Positions 10,517 to 23,146 of a stretch of DNA of 64,000 nucleotides are shown here, one piece after another. The DNA is from Cladorrhinum sp. PSN259 (taxonomy: Eukaryota > Ascomycota > Sordariomycetes > Sordariales > Podosporaceae): assembly GCA_033725935.1 (NCBI GenBank), contig MU867146.1, positions 1-64,000 of the forward strand. The letters are read 5' to 3'. Each line of letters opens with the position of its first letter. The first letter of the stretch is position 1. The notes below the pieces were generated by a model that worked only from the letters and a program-made list of their open reading frames with translations, had not been told where the DNA came from and ran no database searches. The translations under genes and the position numbers were made by a program.

Positions 10517-12425
10517 CTACACCCTACAAAGTCTATCGCCAACCTCCTCCCACCCCTCGTTTCCAACACAAGGCGTACACCAAAACACGTCCCCTGGATC
10601 AACCCCCTTCTTGATCTGCAGCAACCTCGCATAATTTTCCCCCCAAAATACCCTCTGCCAGTCCTCCTCATACTTGTTCGCCTCATTCAAATAAGCAGCA
10701 TCATCCGACCCGGGACTTAGTTCCTTCAATGCGTCCGCGTACCCTTTTACTTTTTCCAACGCCTTCTTCGTAGCATTGGAATCACCAGAAGTGAAGAAGA
10801 CAGAAGAAGTAGCGTGCACCAGTGCTCTTCCTTTCCTCCACGCCGGATTTACTGCCGTGCTTCCCCCGCGCGGTTTCGCGTTCCAGACTCCGTGTCCCGA
10901 CACGATGTAAACGGTCGCTTGGTTACTTCCTGCGCTGAATTTCTGAAAGGCTAGTTTGGTGGCTGTTGTATTCTGAGTCAAGGACTCTGCGGAAAGTAGC
11001 CGGGATCCCATCACGTTCGAATGTCCAACGGGCGAAGGGTCGTAGTTCTCTTCGTACCAGGCGCCGAAGGAGGGATACTCTTTAACTTCGGTGTAGGACG
11101 AAAAGAATGAACCCTGGGAGAATGAAGAGTTTATGTGAGTAAAAATGGGATTGAATTGGGAGAGGATCTCTTGAGAGGATGAAGTGTTGAGCATTATGAG
11201 CTTTCCGAGTACGCCGGTGTATAATGTTGGATCACCCGGCGTTGAAGAGGTCGAGTTTTGGAAGATTAAGGGGTATCCTGTTACGCCTGCTGCTTCGAGG
11301 ACCGGGAGTTGGGTGAGAAAGTACGTTACTGCGTCGAAGGCTTGGGGGTTTGTGGAAGGGGTTGCGAGGAGGAAGTTTAGGGAGGAGACGCGCGGGGTGG
11401 GGATGGTGGAGAGGGTTATTGAGGTCAAGACTCCAAAGGTTGAGCCGCCGCCCTGGGAGACATGTTGTTAGTGGGAGGGGAGGGGTGAAAACGGGTGGAC
11501 ATACGCCTCGCATGGCCCAGAAGAGGTCGGTGTTTTGGCATTCGTTGGCTGTGAGTATCTCTCCCTGCGGAGTGACAAGCTCGAGTTCCAGGACTTGGTC
11601 TGCTGCCATGCCGTAGTGAGCAGCTAGAATGCTGTGTCCTCCTCCCGTGATGAATCCGCCGAGAGCCACGGTTCTGCCGTTGCCTCCTATTACGGTTCGA
11701 TTGAGGAGAGCAGTGGCTCGATATGCTTCTTGCATCTGGGTTCCTGCTCCTGCCGTTATGGCATGGCCGTCGATGGTGAAGTTGCATCCATTCGGTTGGA
11801 ATGACGTCTCGTGTGCCTTGAAGGACTTCATGTGGTGGACCCAGATTGAGAGCGTGTTGGGGGCACTCGAGCGGCCGATGTAGTCGTGTCCGCTGTTCTT
11901 GACGATCAGACGGATATTGTGTTGTCGTGCTGCGGCAAACACTGTCAGCTCTCGCGTCGAGAGAAGAGTTCAAGAGAACTAACCAAAGTCAATTCCAGCC
12001 TTGACATGCTCCGGCGTCGTTGCGTTGACCACGTAAAGGGCATATCCAGCTGAACTACAACTCAATCTGCGATCCGGAAGACAGGTGTCGTTATTCCAGT
12101 TATTCCACATCACAGACACCGGGTCATTGGAGTGCAGAGGCTCTCCGGACCATAGCGTCTGAACCAACTGACACTGGGCGCCATTATACGAGGGATGCTC
12201 AGGGTGGCAAACAGCTCCAAGTGGTGTGGGCTGTATGAGACGACCTCCAATGGACTGGTTGAAGGATGCCCACGTCTCGAGTGAGGGCCAGTCATCACTG
12301 CCGGGGACTGCTTTGCATTTTGGTGCTGCCGAGGGCTCTGTGTCTCGCGGGATGGTTGCGCATGTGGCTCCTGGTGTAAGAGTTGCGAGGACGGTGAGAA
12401 ACCCAAAGATGTGTTTGGCCATCAT
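10517..12425 (-). CDS. Secreted FAD-linked oxidase, berberine-bridge type
   Basis: Exons 12425-11984, 11941-11505 and 11452-10517 give 604 residues. Two adjacent ATGs (12425 and 12422) are possible starts. A signal peptide (KHIFGFLTVLATLTPGATCA) leads into a VAO/PCMH-type FAD domain: SGHDYIGRSS carries the predicted flavin-linking His166, followed by ITAGAGTQMQEAY, IGGNGRTVALGGFITGGGHS and NTDLFWAMRGGGGSTFGV. The C-terminal BBE segment is present (LNEANKYEEDWQRVFWGENYARLLQIKKGVDP then GDVFWCTPCVG, split here for length). I do not see a cysteine at the usual second flavin-link position, so a single covalent link is likely. Fungal members oxidise carbohydrates (AA7) or secondary metabolites with O2; which applies here is unknown, although its neighbours favour a sugar. 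Likely extracellular. Confidence 0.9.
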
Positions 12426-12954
12426 CTTGCCGTATGTCCCAAATGGGTACAATGATGGTTCATGGTGCCAATGTCAAGAACGACATCTCAAGAGGGATCT
12501 CACTTGTCTATATCTCAAGGCTGTGCCAGCTTTAATCTGATGCAACGAACCTTCATTTTCATGTCAAGATTCCACGGGTCCTGTCAACGGCAGTCGTTGT
12601 GCGGGTGGAATTGGCGATCTCGGCTATGGCAGTCACCGTCCCTGCATAATCTCATACCTTGGACCAATCGGTTGTGACAATTCCCTTTGCGGATGCCGGC
12701 TCTCAACTTGAGATCATGTCGGGCTCCCGTTCCTAATCTGGCTGCTAGTCCCACCTTAAACCTGTCACCTCATGGGAAGCTTTCTTGCAGGTATATTGCT
12801 TGGCTTTAAGCACATAACGTCCCCATTCAGGATGAAAATGCCAAAATGCTATATATTACCCGGCGGGTCCTTCGGAACTCGGAACCCCCATCGTCCTCAG
12901 ATCCAATGTCATCACCCAGTTCCGCCTTCGATACACCACTGCTAAATTTTATAT
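12426..12954. other. Intergenic region
   Basis: Promoter of the FAD oxidase and 3' flank of the carboxylesterase. No gene seen; short open frames here are not supported. Confidence 0.6.
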
Positions 12955-15196
12955 CTACTCAGGAACAAGAGGACCAAGTTGTCTCCAAAACTCGCACCGC
13001 TTCCCTCGACCTCCCTCCCACATGTATGCATTCGCAAAGGTAAAGTTATTCCTCAGTCCAGGATTCCTGAATTGAGTGACTGGCACGCCAGTAGCTGAGA
13101 CAGCAGTATACGGTACACCACCGGTTTGGTTAATATTCAGCAAACCAAGGTTGGTCTCGGTACGAGGCCTTGAGAGTACTGTTACTATGGTAATTCAGGG
13201 GTTAGGGGTTAGGCGTAAACATACCAATTGCTTGCTGGATTTGAGGCGTTTGGAGTTGGTGACGACAACCCGTTCGCGTCTAGATTGGATATTGATGGGT
13301 TGTCGTTGATTATAAAGTTGCCGTATATTTCTGATCATTCGCAACTCCTGTCAGCTGGATACATTATCATGAGGTCAAGGCTTACTCACTCCTAAAAGCA
13401 TTTACCAAGTCCGGCCCCTGGTTCTCAGTTGGAGGGCCAAAATACGCCGTGATATCCGCACCGTGGACAGCAAATGGAACGGAATACTGGTAGTACCATG
13501 CGTCTTTTCTTTGTGTGCTGAAGGCACTGGCCAGCCAGTAAGCTGGGCAGATGACAGCGGCTTCTGCGTAGATGTTCTGGTCAAGAGTAAGTATCTAAGG
13601 AAACAAACATTGATTGAGGACTGGACTCACAAAGCATCTCTGCTGTTGGCCTGTAGCAACTTGGCTGATGTTCACAGCTGTTGCAGGTCCATATCCACTC
13701 GTCTCGTACCCTGTGAGACCCGTATTAACTGGGCCTTCACTGCTCGGGTAATTGGCCAAAATAGTTGTGATGTTGGTTTGCGAGAGATTGGGAAAGTTAT
13801 TCTTAAGCCATGCAATCAGGTCATCTTGGGTCCTGATAGTTGCTGGTGGTATTAAGGGGCCTTCGTTGGCGTTGTTCTTGATACCATGTCAGCAAGAAAA
13901 ATACCCACAAACTATTGATGCCAGACTTACTCCAACAAGAACTCTTTCACCATTCAACTTTCCCCCGTAAAGCACCGTACTTGGAGGACCCGTGATATAA
14001 GTTCCGTCCGTGACCGGCTTGAAGGCCCTGTCTCTCATGTCAGTGTCGTTCGTTAATTACTACCCCTGAGTGAATATCCCATACCAATTCCCAAAAGGCG
14101 TAGGAGAATTAGTCGACACCAAATGCGCAGCATACTGCAGCGTTAAAGTATCCTTCCCAACCAAGCAGTCAAACACCTGTCCCTGAGAAGGACACCCAGC
14201 CGACGCAGCAAAGTTGTAATAATCCCGCACCGACTGCGTATCATTATAGTACGGCTGCGTCGGTATCCACGGAGAAGCCGCGATCAACTGTTCATCATCA
14301 TCAGCCATCAAACTTCCCCCCCTTCTCAGTTCAAAGTGGTGGTCGACTCACATTCTTGAACAGTCTATTCCCATCCCTCCCTTCATTCGCCACAGCATGC
14401 AACAGCACCGACCCACCACCGGCAGACTCCCCCTGAACCGTAACCCGCTCTTTGTCCCCTCCAAACTTGTGGATGTGTTTCTGAACCCACTGGAGCGCAA
14501 ATCTCTGGTCGAGTATGCCGGCATTCAGCACTCCCTTGTTCTTGATCTCGGGCGATGCCAAAAACCCAAACGCCCCAAGCTATTTTTTTTACTCACTCCA
14601 AATTAGCATCGACATCCATCCCTTCAAGAGTTGACTGATGTTATGTGAAAACATACCCGATACTGAATCCCAACAACTACAATCCCGGGCTCCCTCCCTA
14701 CTCCCAGCACAAAGTCGCTCATATCCATCCTTCCATCTCCCAAGCCGTACCCGCCCCCGTGAATAACAACGAGAACCGGCAGTAACCCACTGCTGTTATT
14801 ATTATCAGTGTTGAAAGAAGACCAAACGCTCAGAAACAAGCAATCCTCCGAACTTCCGGTAATCCCCCCCAAAAACACCCCGTTCGCCCCCGGCTTGTTC
14901 GACAGGACCTGCGGACATGCATTCCCGAATCTATTCGCCAACTCCGCCGGCACTTCTCCTCCCCCGTTCGTTCGAGGTGGTGGTTCCCGAGGAGCCTGCC
15001 AGCGTAACTTCCCCGTGGGCGGAGCAGCATATCTTACTCCCTTCCAGACCGTCAACTTTGTAGAGGCGTTGTAGACTCCGGTGTATCGCGCGTATCCCAG
15101 GTCTACTGTCGTCGTATTAGGGGCGAGTTGTTGTTGTTTAGTTGCTTCGATAAAGGGTGTAAAAAATGTTAACAAGAACAGAACGATACGGTACAT
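12955..15196 (-). CDS. Secreted type-B carboxylesterase, eight exons
   Basis: Exons 15196-14657, 14579-14352, 14287-14085, 14027-13931, 13876-13631, 13576-13390, 13330-13225 and 13168-12955 join in frame to 606 residues. A signal peptide (MYRIVLFLLTFFTPFIEA) precedes an alpha/beta-hydrolase of the carboxylesterase/lipase type B family. Catalytic residues seen: nucleophile Ser232 in GESAGGG, acid Glu in NYPSSEG, and His in PFAVHGADI; the oxyanion motif is HGGGYGLG, and the early Cys in SEDCLFLSVW is the usual disulfide. The end, WEGGRGKRCEFWRQLGPLVPE, is characteristic of fungal secreted members. It hydrolyses carboxylic esters; the substrate is unknown. Some introns sit very close together, so alternative splice sites remain possible, but protein continuity across every junction supports this model. 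Confidence 0.92.
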
Positions 15197-15734
15197 CTTT
15201 GCTTATTGTATTTTTCTTTTTCTGTCTAGTTGTTCATAAGTAGGTAGGTAGGTACGTAAAGCTTCAAATAAGTTCGTGTGATGATCGAGAAAGGAAGAAA
15301 ACAAACAAGACAAATAAAGAAACTCACGGCGCGAGGAGAAAAACCCCACTTGGGAACTGAGAGTGAGCTCAACAACATACAAAAGACAAAACACGAGCTT
15401 GAACGAAAGGAAGCCCACAAAGATCATGACGAAATCTGCTCTTCCTCCAATCTGAGAAAGCAAGCTTCACATTGGTCACTCAAATTCATCCATACATCAC
15501 TTGACTCGGTATGTGATTCGGCAGTTCCAGGTTTAGCCCCTCAATCTACTACATGTATAGTGTGTAGGCAACCAAAAGACGTACGCACTCAATCTGACGA
15601 GATTGGATAATATATTGACAAAAAAGCTTGTTTTCTCATTTTGTTTGTCTATGCAAGAGTATTGCCTCGTTTGATCTGCTATACGTCCAAAGAATGCCAG
15701 TCCCACACTGTCAATGTCAATGTCTACTACCCCC
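15197..15734. other. Intergenic region
   Basis: Promoter of the carboxylesterase and 3' flank of the heme-domain gene. A short GTAG-rich direct repeat (taggtaggtaggta) lies near 15240. No gene seen. Confidence 0.6.
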
Positions 15735-16504
15735 TTACAAAGACGCAACCTTGGTAGCAAAATCGGCATTCTTAGCTTGAGTGCCAAGGGCATACACGGG
15801 ATGTCCCAAGCTGTCGTGAATACCAAAGGAAGATGCCGGATCACTAGGAGTGTCGACGGGGTGATCAGAGTAAGCATAAGCCAATGTGCTGTCATACTCT
15901 GGGTCGATCTCGGTGAATCCAATATCCTCATCACCCCACCTGGAGCATCCTGTGCACTTGACCGTGACCTTGAAGTGGGTGGCGTTGACGTGGGTTCCAG
16001 TCTTGAGGATCGTGTAGTGGGAGTCGGCGTAATCGGGTGGGCTGTAGTAGCCGCTGCATATGAGTGTTAGAGTGAGTTGCCATACTGTCAGAGGAAGGGT
16101 GGGACGAACTAAGCAATTCTTGACGAGAAAACGACGTCGTTCCCATTAGCCCACGCAATAGCCAAGGGATTGTACGTCATGTGTCCTCCCCATGCGAATC
16201 CTGCCCAGCCAACTTCCTTGGGTGACTCGATTTGAAGGACCGTGTCAAAGATCTTGTCGCCTGTTGGGATCTGCTCCGGGATGGCCACACGATAGCTGAT
16301 ACCACGGTCGTTGGTGTATGAAGAGAATGTCAAGCCGGTCTCTGCATCCTTGTATACTGAAGAATCAGGGTCGAACTGTCTGGAGGCTGGATTGTGTGCA
16401 GGTATCAGTATACGGTGCGTGTTATTTCAGCACCCTGGAGCAAATATAAGCTTACCAAGGCCCAGGAAGCCAACACTCCTTGCGAGGGCTTGAGAAAGAT
16501 GCAT
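15735..16504 (-). CDS. Stand-alone cellobiose-dehydrogenase-type cytochrome (AA8-like)
   Basis: Exons 16504-16456, 16386-16110 and 16053-15735 give 214 residues. A short N-terminal hydrophobic leader (LARSVGFLGLA) suggests secretion. The body matches the b-type heme (cytochrome) domain of cellobiose dehydrogenase: TGLTFSSYTNDRGISYRVAIP, WAGFAWGGHMTYNPLAIAW with Met86 at the expected axial-ligand position, and a CTGCSRW pair (Cys142, Cys145) typical of this domain. A His-rich C-terminal part (SDHPVDTP, GIHDSLGHPVY) can supply the second ligand. No flavin dehydrogenase, cellulose-binding module or membrane anchor follows, so it is a single-domain protein. Such domains move electrons, for instance to lytic polysaccharide mono-oxygenases (known for CDH). 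The second intron uses a weaker donor, GTTCGT, so that border is less certain. Confidence 0.82.
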
Positions 16505-18683
16505 CTTGACGGTGGTTCAGTTGGAACGACAGTGAGCAACAACAGCACTGACAGAGTGCTCGAGCACGATGACACGGGAGATACTTTTATATACCTCGAG
16601 TTAACGGTTAGAACCCCCGGTACCTCGGGACGTCATCTCCCCTTCTCCGCATGTACGGAGGAAGTAGTTCCAATATGAGCAGCGTGTGAATAGGCGACCC
16701 AAGCCCGGTCGTAACGACATCTTGGGACGTACACGTGTAGGCGGCACAGGAGCCCCGAGCTAGACAGCATCACGCTGGTTTCGGATCCCCGGCGAGGCTA
16801 CCATCTTTTACTCTGGTCATCGCAGTTCTGTTGACATTGGTTGGTCCACAATCGAAGATCCGGAGGTTTTCTTGTGAGAAACAATGTCCCTTTTGGACTC
16901 TCGATGGGACCTCAATTTCCATCATGATGCAAGGAAGGACCTGGAAAAATCCATGGTATTGCTCGGTGGCTGGCGATCAGAGGTCCTTGATTGGAAGGAT
17001 AAAGGAGAAGTGATCTGGAATATAGATGAATTCCTGTCTGATGCGGAGATTCTGTGTATATTAAGCGGAGCGGGACGGAAGGAGAAACGTGGGCATTGAT
17101 ATTAGAGGTGACCTCCTTTAGCCTAATCCAGGCACAACGTTAGCATTCCCGAATAAATGAAGCAGCATCCAGGGAGGAAGTGGTCCAGGTCGTTGAAGCA
17201 TATTGAAGCTCACGGGAAGTAGGAAGACTCTTGGATGATGTAAAAGCTTGTGAATAAAAATCCTATGGAAATATGAGGCTGTCGCCATGGTGGCAGTGAC
17301 TAGAATTATGGCCGGGTCCTATGTGCTTTTGTCTGGTGACAAAGCCAGAGAAATAAGGTGATGAATTAAAGAATTGAGACTGCTTGGTCTTGTATACATC
17401 TATCCAGTGATGGAAGGAAATAACAGAAATCCCGCGCTGAGATGGGATCAGATGAAGTGATGATGGATGCATAGCCTGACTCTTGGCAAGCACATGTGCG
17501 TCCCGAGATCCGGGGTTCCTGCATTGATGACGGAAAATTACTGCAGGTAAACCCATGATCAACTTGGGCGCAGACTTGTTTCGGTCCAAAGTAAATCCGA
17601 GAGAATTTTGGCGAATGGGAAGGTGATGACTTTGTAGTTCTCCAAAAGTCATGAGCAAACCAACACACGGACGTTTGGCTTTCCGAGGATTTGTTTTCTA
17701 CAGATATGTGAGGTATATCATGGAACAAATAACAGGCAGGCCAACACTAGTTCGGAATATTTCGACAACTTTCTACCAGTTGAGGTCTTTCAGTCCAAGA
17801 CATCCAACAAGAACAGTGACAGAAATCCCCAGTTCCCGACATGAGATTCTGAAAAAAAAAGGATGCGCATATCACTACTTCACTCCCAGGGGCCAGCTTA
17901 CAGAGAGGCCCCTGAGCTCGTTCAGATGCTCCATGTTTGCATCTTTGATGGCCAGCGCTACATCAGGTAGGCTATTGGGAGATTCGGTGATGGAAGAGAA
18001 GCTAAAGACGGGTCGTGGTTATATAAAAGCCAAGGATTCTTGGAAAATCTGGGGTTCAAAATACACTAAGAAATCCCCCTTGTCCCAAGCTTCCCGTCAC
18101 TTTAAAAGCCCCCAAGACTCCACTGATACCCGAGGGGCAAATTAGTGCCCAGTATCATTAACGGCAACAAAGGTAAGATCCTCCAAGAGCTATTTGATAG
18201 AGCACTCAATTGGGAACAGATAATTGTACATATTCGATGATCGAGACCCAACAGCACACAGGGTTACCCAGACAAGAAAACCTATCTGGAACCCCACAAC
18301 TCAACGGCTCTCTCCCGACTCCCGAGTCGCTCTCCAGGGATCATGCATCCAGCATCCACCCCTGACGATCAGTTTGACTTGCAAAGAGTTTCTTCAGTTC
18401 AGGCCACTTTGTTGAGAGGTTTAAATAGAAGAATGGATAAACACGCCCTTCCCCCATGACCATCTTACAAAAATCCGCTATTTCCCCTAATGACAAAAGA
18501 AAAAGAAAGTCAAGTTCTGGTTATGCGCAAAGAATTTCCAAAGAAGACATAAAAAAAGCAGGATATTGCCCAGTCTGGTTTACCAACCGCTAAAGAGAGG
18601 GTTCGCTCCTCTCCTCTCTTCATCAATTATCTTGTCCCATTTCATACACCCCCTACCCACCCTCTTCCCCGTAGCAACGCGCC
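16505..18683. other. Gene-poor stretch
   Basis: About 2.2 kb holding the promoter of the heme protein and the 3' flank of UBC6. Several short open frames occur on both strands, none with a recognisable domain, intron structure or codon bias. Nothing supportable. Confidence 0.5.
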
Positions 18684-19636
18684 TCAATAAGTGCCTTCTC
18701 CCAGTAATCGAGCAATCAGCACGTATATGAATATGACAGCCCCCGCCAGTAAGAGCCTGTTCCTGGCTAGCCAACCCTGTCCCGCTTCTCGCTGCTGCAT
18801 GACAGCATCAACGACAGCATGTGCCTGGTGACCGCTCCCAGCTGCAATCCCCGCCGGAATGCCGAGTTGGGGACCGCATGAAGCGGCCGGATTCTCGACA
18901 ATCTTGTTTCCGGTCGCCATGTCGATCTTGTTTTCTCGCATCCATTTTTGGTTCTCGACATCTATCGTGGGCCATTCTGACTTGAACTTGAGCCCACCAT
19001 CACCCGCTTTGATGTTGCCCTTGCCTGCCCCGCTCCCTTCGTTCTTGAGGTGTGATCCGCCGCCGGTTGAGTTCCACCACCGTGATCGCGCAGCAAGGTA
19101 TTTACGCTCCGTCTCGGTTGCTGATACTGAACCTGTCGTCATCTCCTCCGACGTCATGAATGAAAGAAGCCCAATAAGAATGGTCGACACCTCCCAGGCT
19201 GGGTTGAATGATCGAGGGTGGAAATCTGAAATCGAAAGGCAAAGTCTGCTTGATGGCTGGAATCTACCGGAGGGTGTGTGCATTCGAATCGCGGGAGGGG
19301 CAAATGGATAGTTGGGTGGGAATATTAAGGTGCCCCAGTATTGACCGCCGTGGTAGGGAGTGGCCTCGGGGCCGGTGATAATGTAGTGCCATCTGTTAAA
19401 GGGTAAGTTAATCAGAGAACTGTGCGTGACACCATAACTGAGGGGGGTTGGAACGCACTCCAAGATGTTGGTTTCTGAGGGATGCGCCTGGATGTACGGA
19501 GGGGGGTTCTCGGAAATGCTCTTGTACTCGCGCGTCAACTGGACAACAGCAAAAGACAGAAAGTTAGCTGGGTATACTACTCCGAATCCACCCAAGATGT
19601 TGTACGTACGCGCTTGTGCGCAGCTCTGGTGGCCAT
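18684..19636 (-). CDS. UBC6: Ubiquitin-conjugating enzyme E2, ER tail-anchored (Ubc6)
   Basis: Exons 19636-19610, 19538-19459 and 19392-18684 give 271 residues. The tiny first exon (MATRAAHKR) is placed by phase and a GTACGT donor. The E2 fold covers about residues 5-160 with the Ubc6-type active site RLCLSISDFHP, catalytic Cys87. A linker of low complexity follows, then one C-terminal hydrophobic segment (LLLAGAVIFIYVLIARLL) ending a few residues before the stop, which is a tail anchor. The enzyme works on the cytosolic face of the ER with Doa10-type ligases in ER-associated degradation. Length and layout match the family. It is divergent from SAM50, about 525 bp between start codons. Confidence 0.95.
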
Positions 19637-20161
19637 TATGTGTTGGCAGTAGTGGTAGTGGCTGTTTGCCTTGACGTGGTGGCAGTATTCTATGGTGGCC
19701 ACACCGAAAAAGAAGGAGAATTAATTATTCGATTAATCGCTGAATTACTGGGTGTCTAGGGCGATGCGCAAAAAATGTCGTGGAAGAAGGTGTGGATACC
19801 GACCGTCCCTTTCGATTTTGTTTCCTGTGGAAGCGGAAGGGGTCGTGTGAGTTAAGTTTAGGTGATGACAAAGGCGTGGGTGCCGCCCCAGGTTTATTGA
19901 GTCGCAGTGAGGTTCCAGATGCATCCAAGAATGACGGCTGACAGCCTGGGCGGGACCCACTTTATTATTTCACTGCCCCCCACCTTCCAACTCTCCACGG
20001 ACCACCACCCGGTGGCACCCGCAGGGAGTGGAAAGAACTTCCCAGTTGCCGCGCTTTGAGGTCCAAGTTGAAGAACGTCCGCCGGGATCTCACAAAACCG
20101 AGCTCCGACTATTCTGCGGAATATCTCCGTTGATGCCAAAGGGGCAGGGAATCACCAAAAT
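19637..20161. promoter_or_regulatory. Divergent promoter region UBC6 / SAM50
   Basis: A 525-bp region between two housekeeping genes transcribed away from each other. No TATA box or other clear element was recognised; it is moderately GC-rich close to SAM50. Confidence 0.55.
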
Positions 20162-21821
20162 ATGGCCAACTTCCCAGGCACCGAGGCGCCCAGTGTAAGC
20201 TTCTCTGTGTCTCTCCCTATCTATCTCTCTGACAGCTTTATTTGGCGCATCCAAGCTTGAAGTGAAGCTCCCGCTAACAAGACCACCACCCTCGACACAG
20301 GTCCTCGACGGCGCCAACACCACCAATGCCGCGGCGCAACATCATCACAAGGCTTACCAGGGGCCAACTGGCATGCTAGACGAGCACTACCTCACCCCAG
20401 CCTCCATTGCCTCGGTCGAAGTCCACGGCGCGACAAACACCCGAAGAAGCCTCCTCGACCACGTCTTCAAGCCCTTGACTGACAGCTCAACAAACTCCAA
20501 TTCAACCCTAGGCGAGGTCCTCGATCGCGTCGGCGTAGCCACTCGGAAGCTCTCCCGTTTCGACATCTTCAAAGAGGAAGGATTCAACGTCTTCATCTCG
20601 GAAGCCAAGCGAGCCGAGACTGCCCTCCCCTCCGATAAAGCAGCGCTCGACATCTCCATCTCGGTCAAGGAAAAGTCCCGCCTCGTCTTCAGCGCCGGTA
20701 CCGACTTTGGCAACGCCGAAGGCTCAGCATACACCAATGCCGTCCTCCGCAACATCTTTGGCGGCGCCGAGACCCTCTCCGTGAACGCCAGCACCGGAAC
20801 CCGCACGAGATCAGCCTACAATGCCACCTTCACGACCCCGGTCAACGGCAACCCCGATCTCCGAGTAGCCCTCGACGTTCTTCGGTCCTCGACTCAAAAA
20901 CCATGGGCATCCCACGAGGAACACCTCACTGGCGGTAACCTCCGCTTCTCCTGGCTCGGAGGCAACAAGAGCGAGACGCACACCCTCACCTATTCCGGCG
21001 TCTGGAGACAGCTAACGGGCCTCGCCTCGCTCGCTTCCCCCACGGTCCGCGCAGACGCAGGTGACTCCCTCAAGAGCTCAATAACCCACACTTTCATCCG
21101 TGATCGCCGGGATAACCCCATGTTGCCACAAAGCGGTTACCTCCTTCGTTCCGTCTCTGAGCTGGCAGGCTGGGGTCCCTTGAACGGTGACGTCTCTTTC
21201 GCCAAGACCGAGCTCGAAACCTCCGGTGCCGTCCCCGTGCCTATCCCAGGTGTCAACGGCAACACTGGAATCTCCATCGGTGCTGGTCTTCGTTTTGGTG
21301 TTTTGTACCCTCTTCCTACCGGTTATGCCTTGACTGGCGCCGCCAATCCCAGCAGAATCAATGATCGCTTCCAGCTCGGCGGTCCCACTGACGTGCGCGG
21401 ATTCAAGCTTGGTGGTCTTGGTCCTCATGACGGTCCTGATTCTGTGGGTGGTGATGTCTTTGCCGCCGGAAGCGTCAACATGCTCCTTCCCCTACCTCGT
21501 ACCGGCGCCGATTCCCCTCTTAGACTTCAGCTGTTTGCCAATGGTGGTCGGTTGGTCGCCCTCCAAAATCGGCAGCCAGGACGAGAAGTAGCAGAGAAGC
21601 AGCAGCCCCTGAAAATGGGATCCAATGCTGTTTTTAACAGTGTGAAGTCTGCCGTGGGCGAGCTTGGAAACGGTCTGCCCAGCGCGGCTGCCGGTGTTGG
21701 CCTTGTCTATGCTCACCCCGTTGCCCGGTTCGAACTGAACTTTAGCTTGCCCTTGACTTTTAGGAAGGGCGAAGAAGGGCGGAAGGGGTTGCAGGTTGGT
21801 GTTGGTATCAACTTTTTGTAA
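20162..21821 (+). CDS. SAM50: Mitochondrial outer-membrane sorting and assembly protein SAM50
   Basis: Exons 20162-20194 and 20301-21821 give 517 residues; the short first exon reads MANFPGTEAPS and ends at a GTAAGC donor. It is an Omp85/BamA-family beta-barrel protein: one POTRA-like domain at about residues 30-130 (ASIASVEVHGATNTRRSLLD), then a 16-strand barrel with the family blocks RFQLGGPTDVRGFKLGGLG and FANGG. The chain ends in GVGINFL, a C-terminal beta-signal. SAM50 inserts beta-barrel precursors such as Tom40 and porin into the mitochondrial outer membrane. The histidine cluster HHHKAYQG lies ahead of the POTRA domain. A possible polyadenylation hexamer AATAAA follows at about 21844. 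Confidence 0.95.
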
Positions 21822-23146
21822 AACAGCAGTTAGGGGAAGTGGGAATAAAATAAAATAAGTGTATGAATAGTAGAATATTTTTGGCGAGCAAAAAGCCCCA
21901 AAGGTAGAATCCAATTTTTTTTTTTTTTTTGGAAAGGCAAGATCAACTCGTTGTCTTCCTGTTTTTTTTTGTTTTTTTTTGGCCCTTAAACAGCATCAAT
22001 CAAGTTTGTGTACATGTTCATATATGTTATATGTATTGTGTGTGATATTTATGCGACTGACTACCTTGCAGTATTCCACCTAGAACCCGTCAAATCCGTG
22101 ATACATAGGTAAAGAGTATCTATCATCCCATTACATCTTTTAGCCTCAGTCACAGTCACACTAGGTATGTACTATACCGTTATCCTAGACAGACAGATAG
22201 ATAGATAGACAGATAGAGCCGTTTCTCGTATCTTAATGAACACCTTTCCTACCCAGGTTCCCTAAATCTTATTATATAGATAAATATTATGTTTGTTTTG
22301 TCTAAGGATTCTCGCAACTGATACATAGATACACTGAATACGTACATAGCGTGTACTGTACCCAATATTCGTCCGCAGTTGCTTATGCACTCTGACTATC
22401 ATCATGATATATGACTCCTCCTCATGAAGTACGTGTGATAGATATCTGAGAATGGATATTGTTATTATCGATAATGGATATCATTGTTATTGATATCGAA
22501 CCAAACAAAAAAAATCATGTAATCACATTCCATATCAATATTTGCTGGAGAAAAAAATATATACTTGATCAAAAAATTCATAATTCTTCATCATTTCCCT
22601 TTCTTTCTTTTTTGGCATCATAAAAACCCCAAGCCAAAACTTCTATAAAAGACCTAGCACGTGTTTTTCACGGCTATTTGTGTGATGTGTATATGTCTAA
22701 AAATGTACAACCGAAAGATAAAAAAATGACCGCCACCCACCACCGTGACAGATAACCACCCCCAACCACCCCATGCGGGTTCTATTTCTAGACATTAAAC
22801 TTGATGAGAGAAAAAAGAAAGTGCATGTACAGTTTCATGTTTGTACAGCTTTTTTGTGTGATGATATGCAGAAAAGAAAAATGTATCCAGTGTCCGATGA
22901 TGATCAAGACAACCAAGATGATAAGACGAGAAGAATAAGTCAGACGACGCCGGCTGAGAAAAAGAGACAAATCATTGTCATCAGAGGGTGTGTTGTTCAA
23001 ATGGTATCAAATGCGAGGCGGAGTTATCTGTAAGACGATCCAAAAATCTTATCGACATCCTCCTTCTAAACAGGTGAAAATCATAAAGCCAAAAAGTTGT
23101 AATTTTCGATCTTGAGTATTTTTTTTTCCTTTGACGACGAAGAGTC
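21822..23146. other. Convergent intergenic region, AT-rich
   Basis: About 1.3 kb between the 3' ends of SAM50 and the ABC transporter. It is AT-rich with T runs near 21914-21930 and 21963-21980, and a GATA/GACA tetranucleotide run at 22187-22216. No gene seen. Confidence 0.6.
22187..22216. repeat. GACA/GATA tetranucleotide microsatellite
   Basis: Seven or so tandem units of AGAC and AGAT, in the convergent intergenic region between SAM50 and the ABC transporter. Confidence 0.85.
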
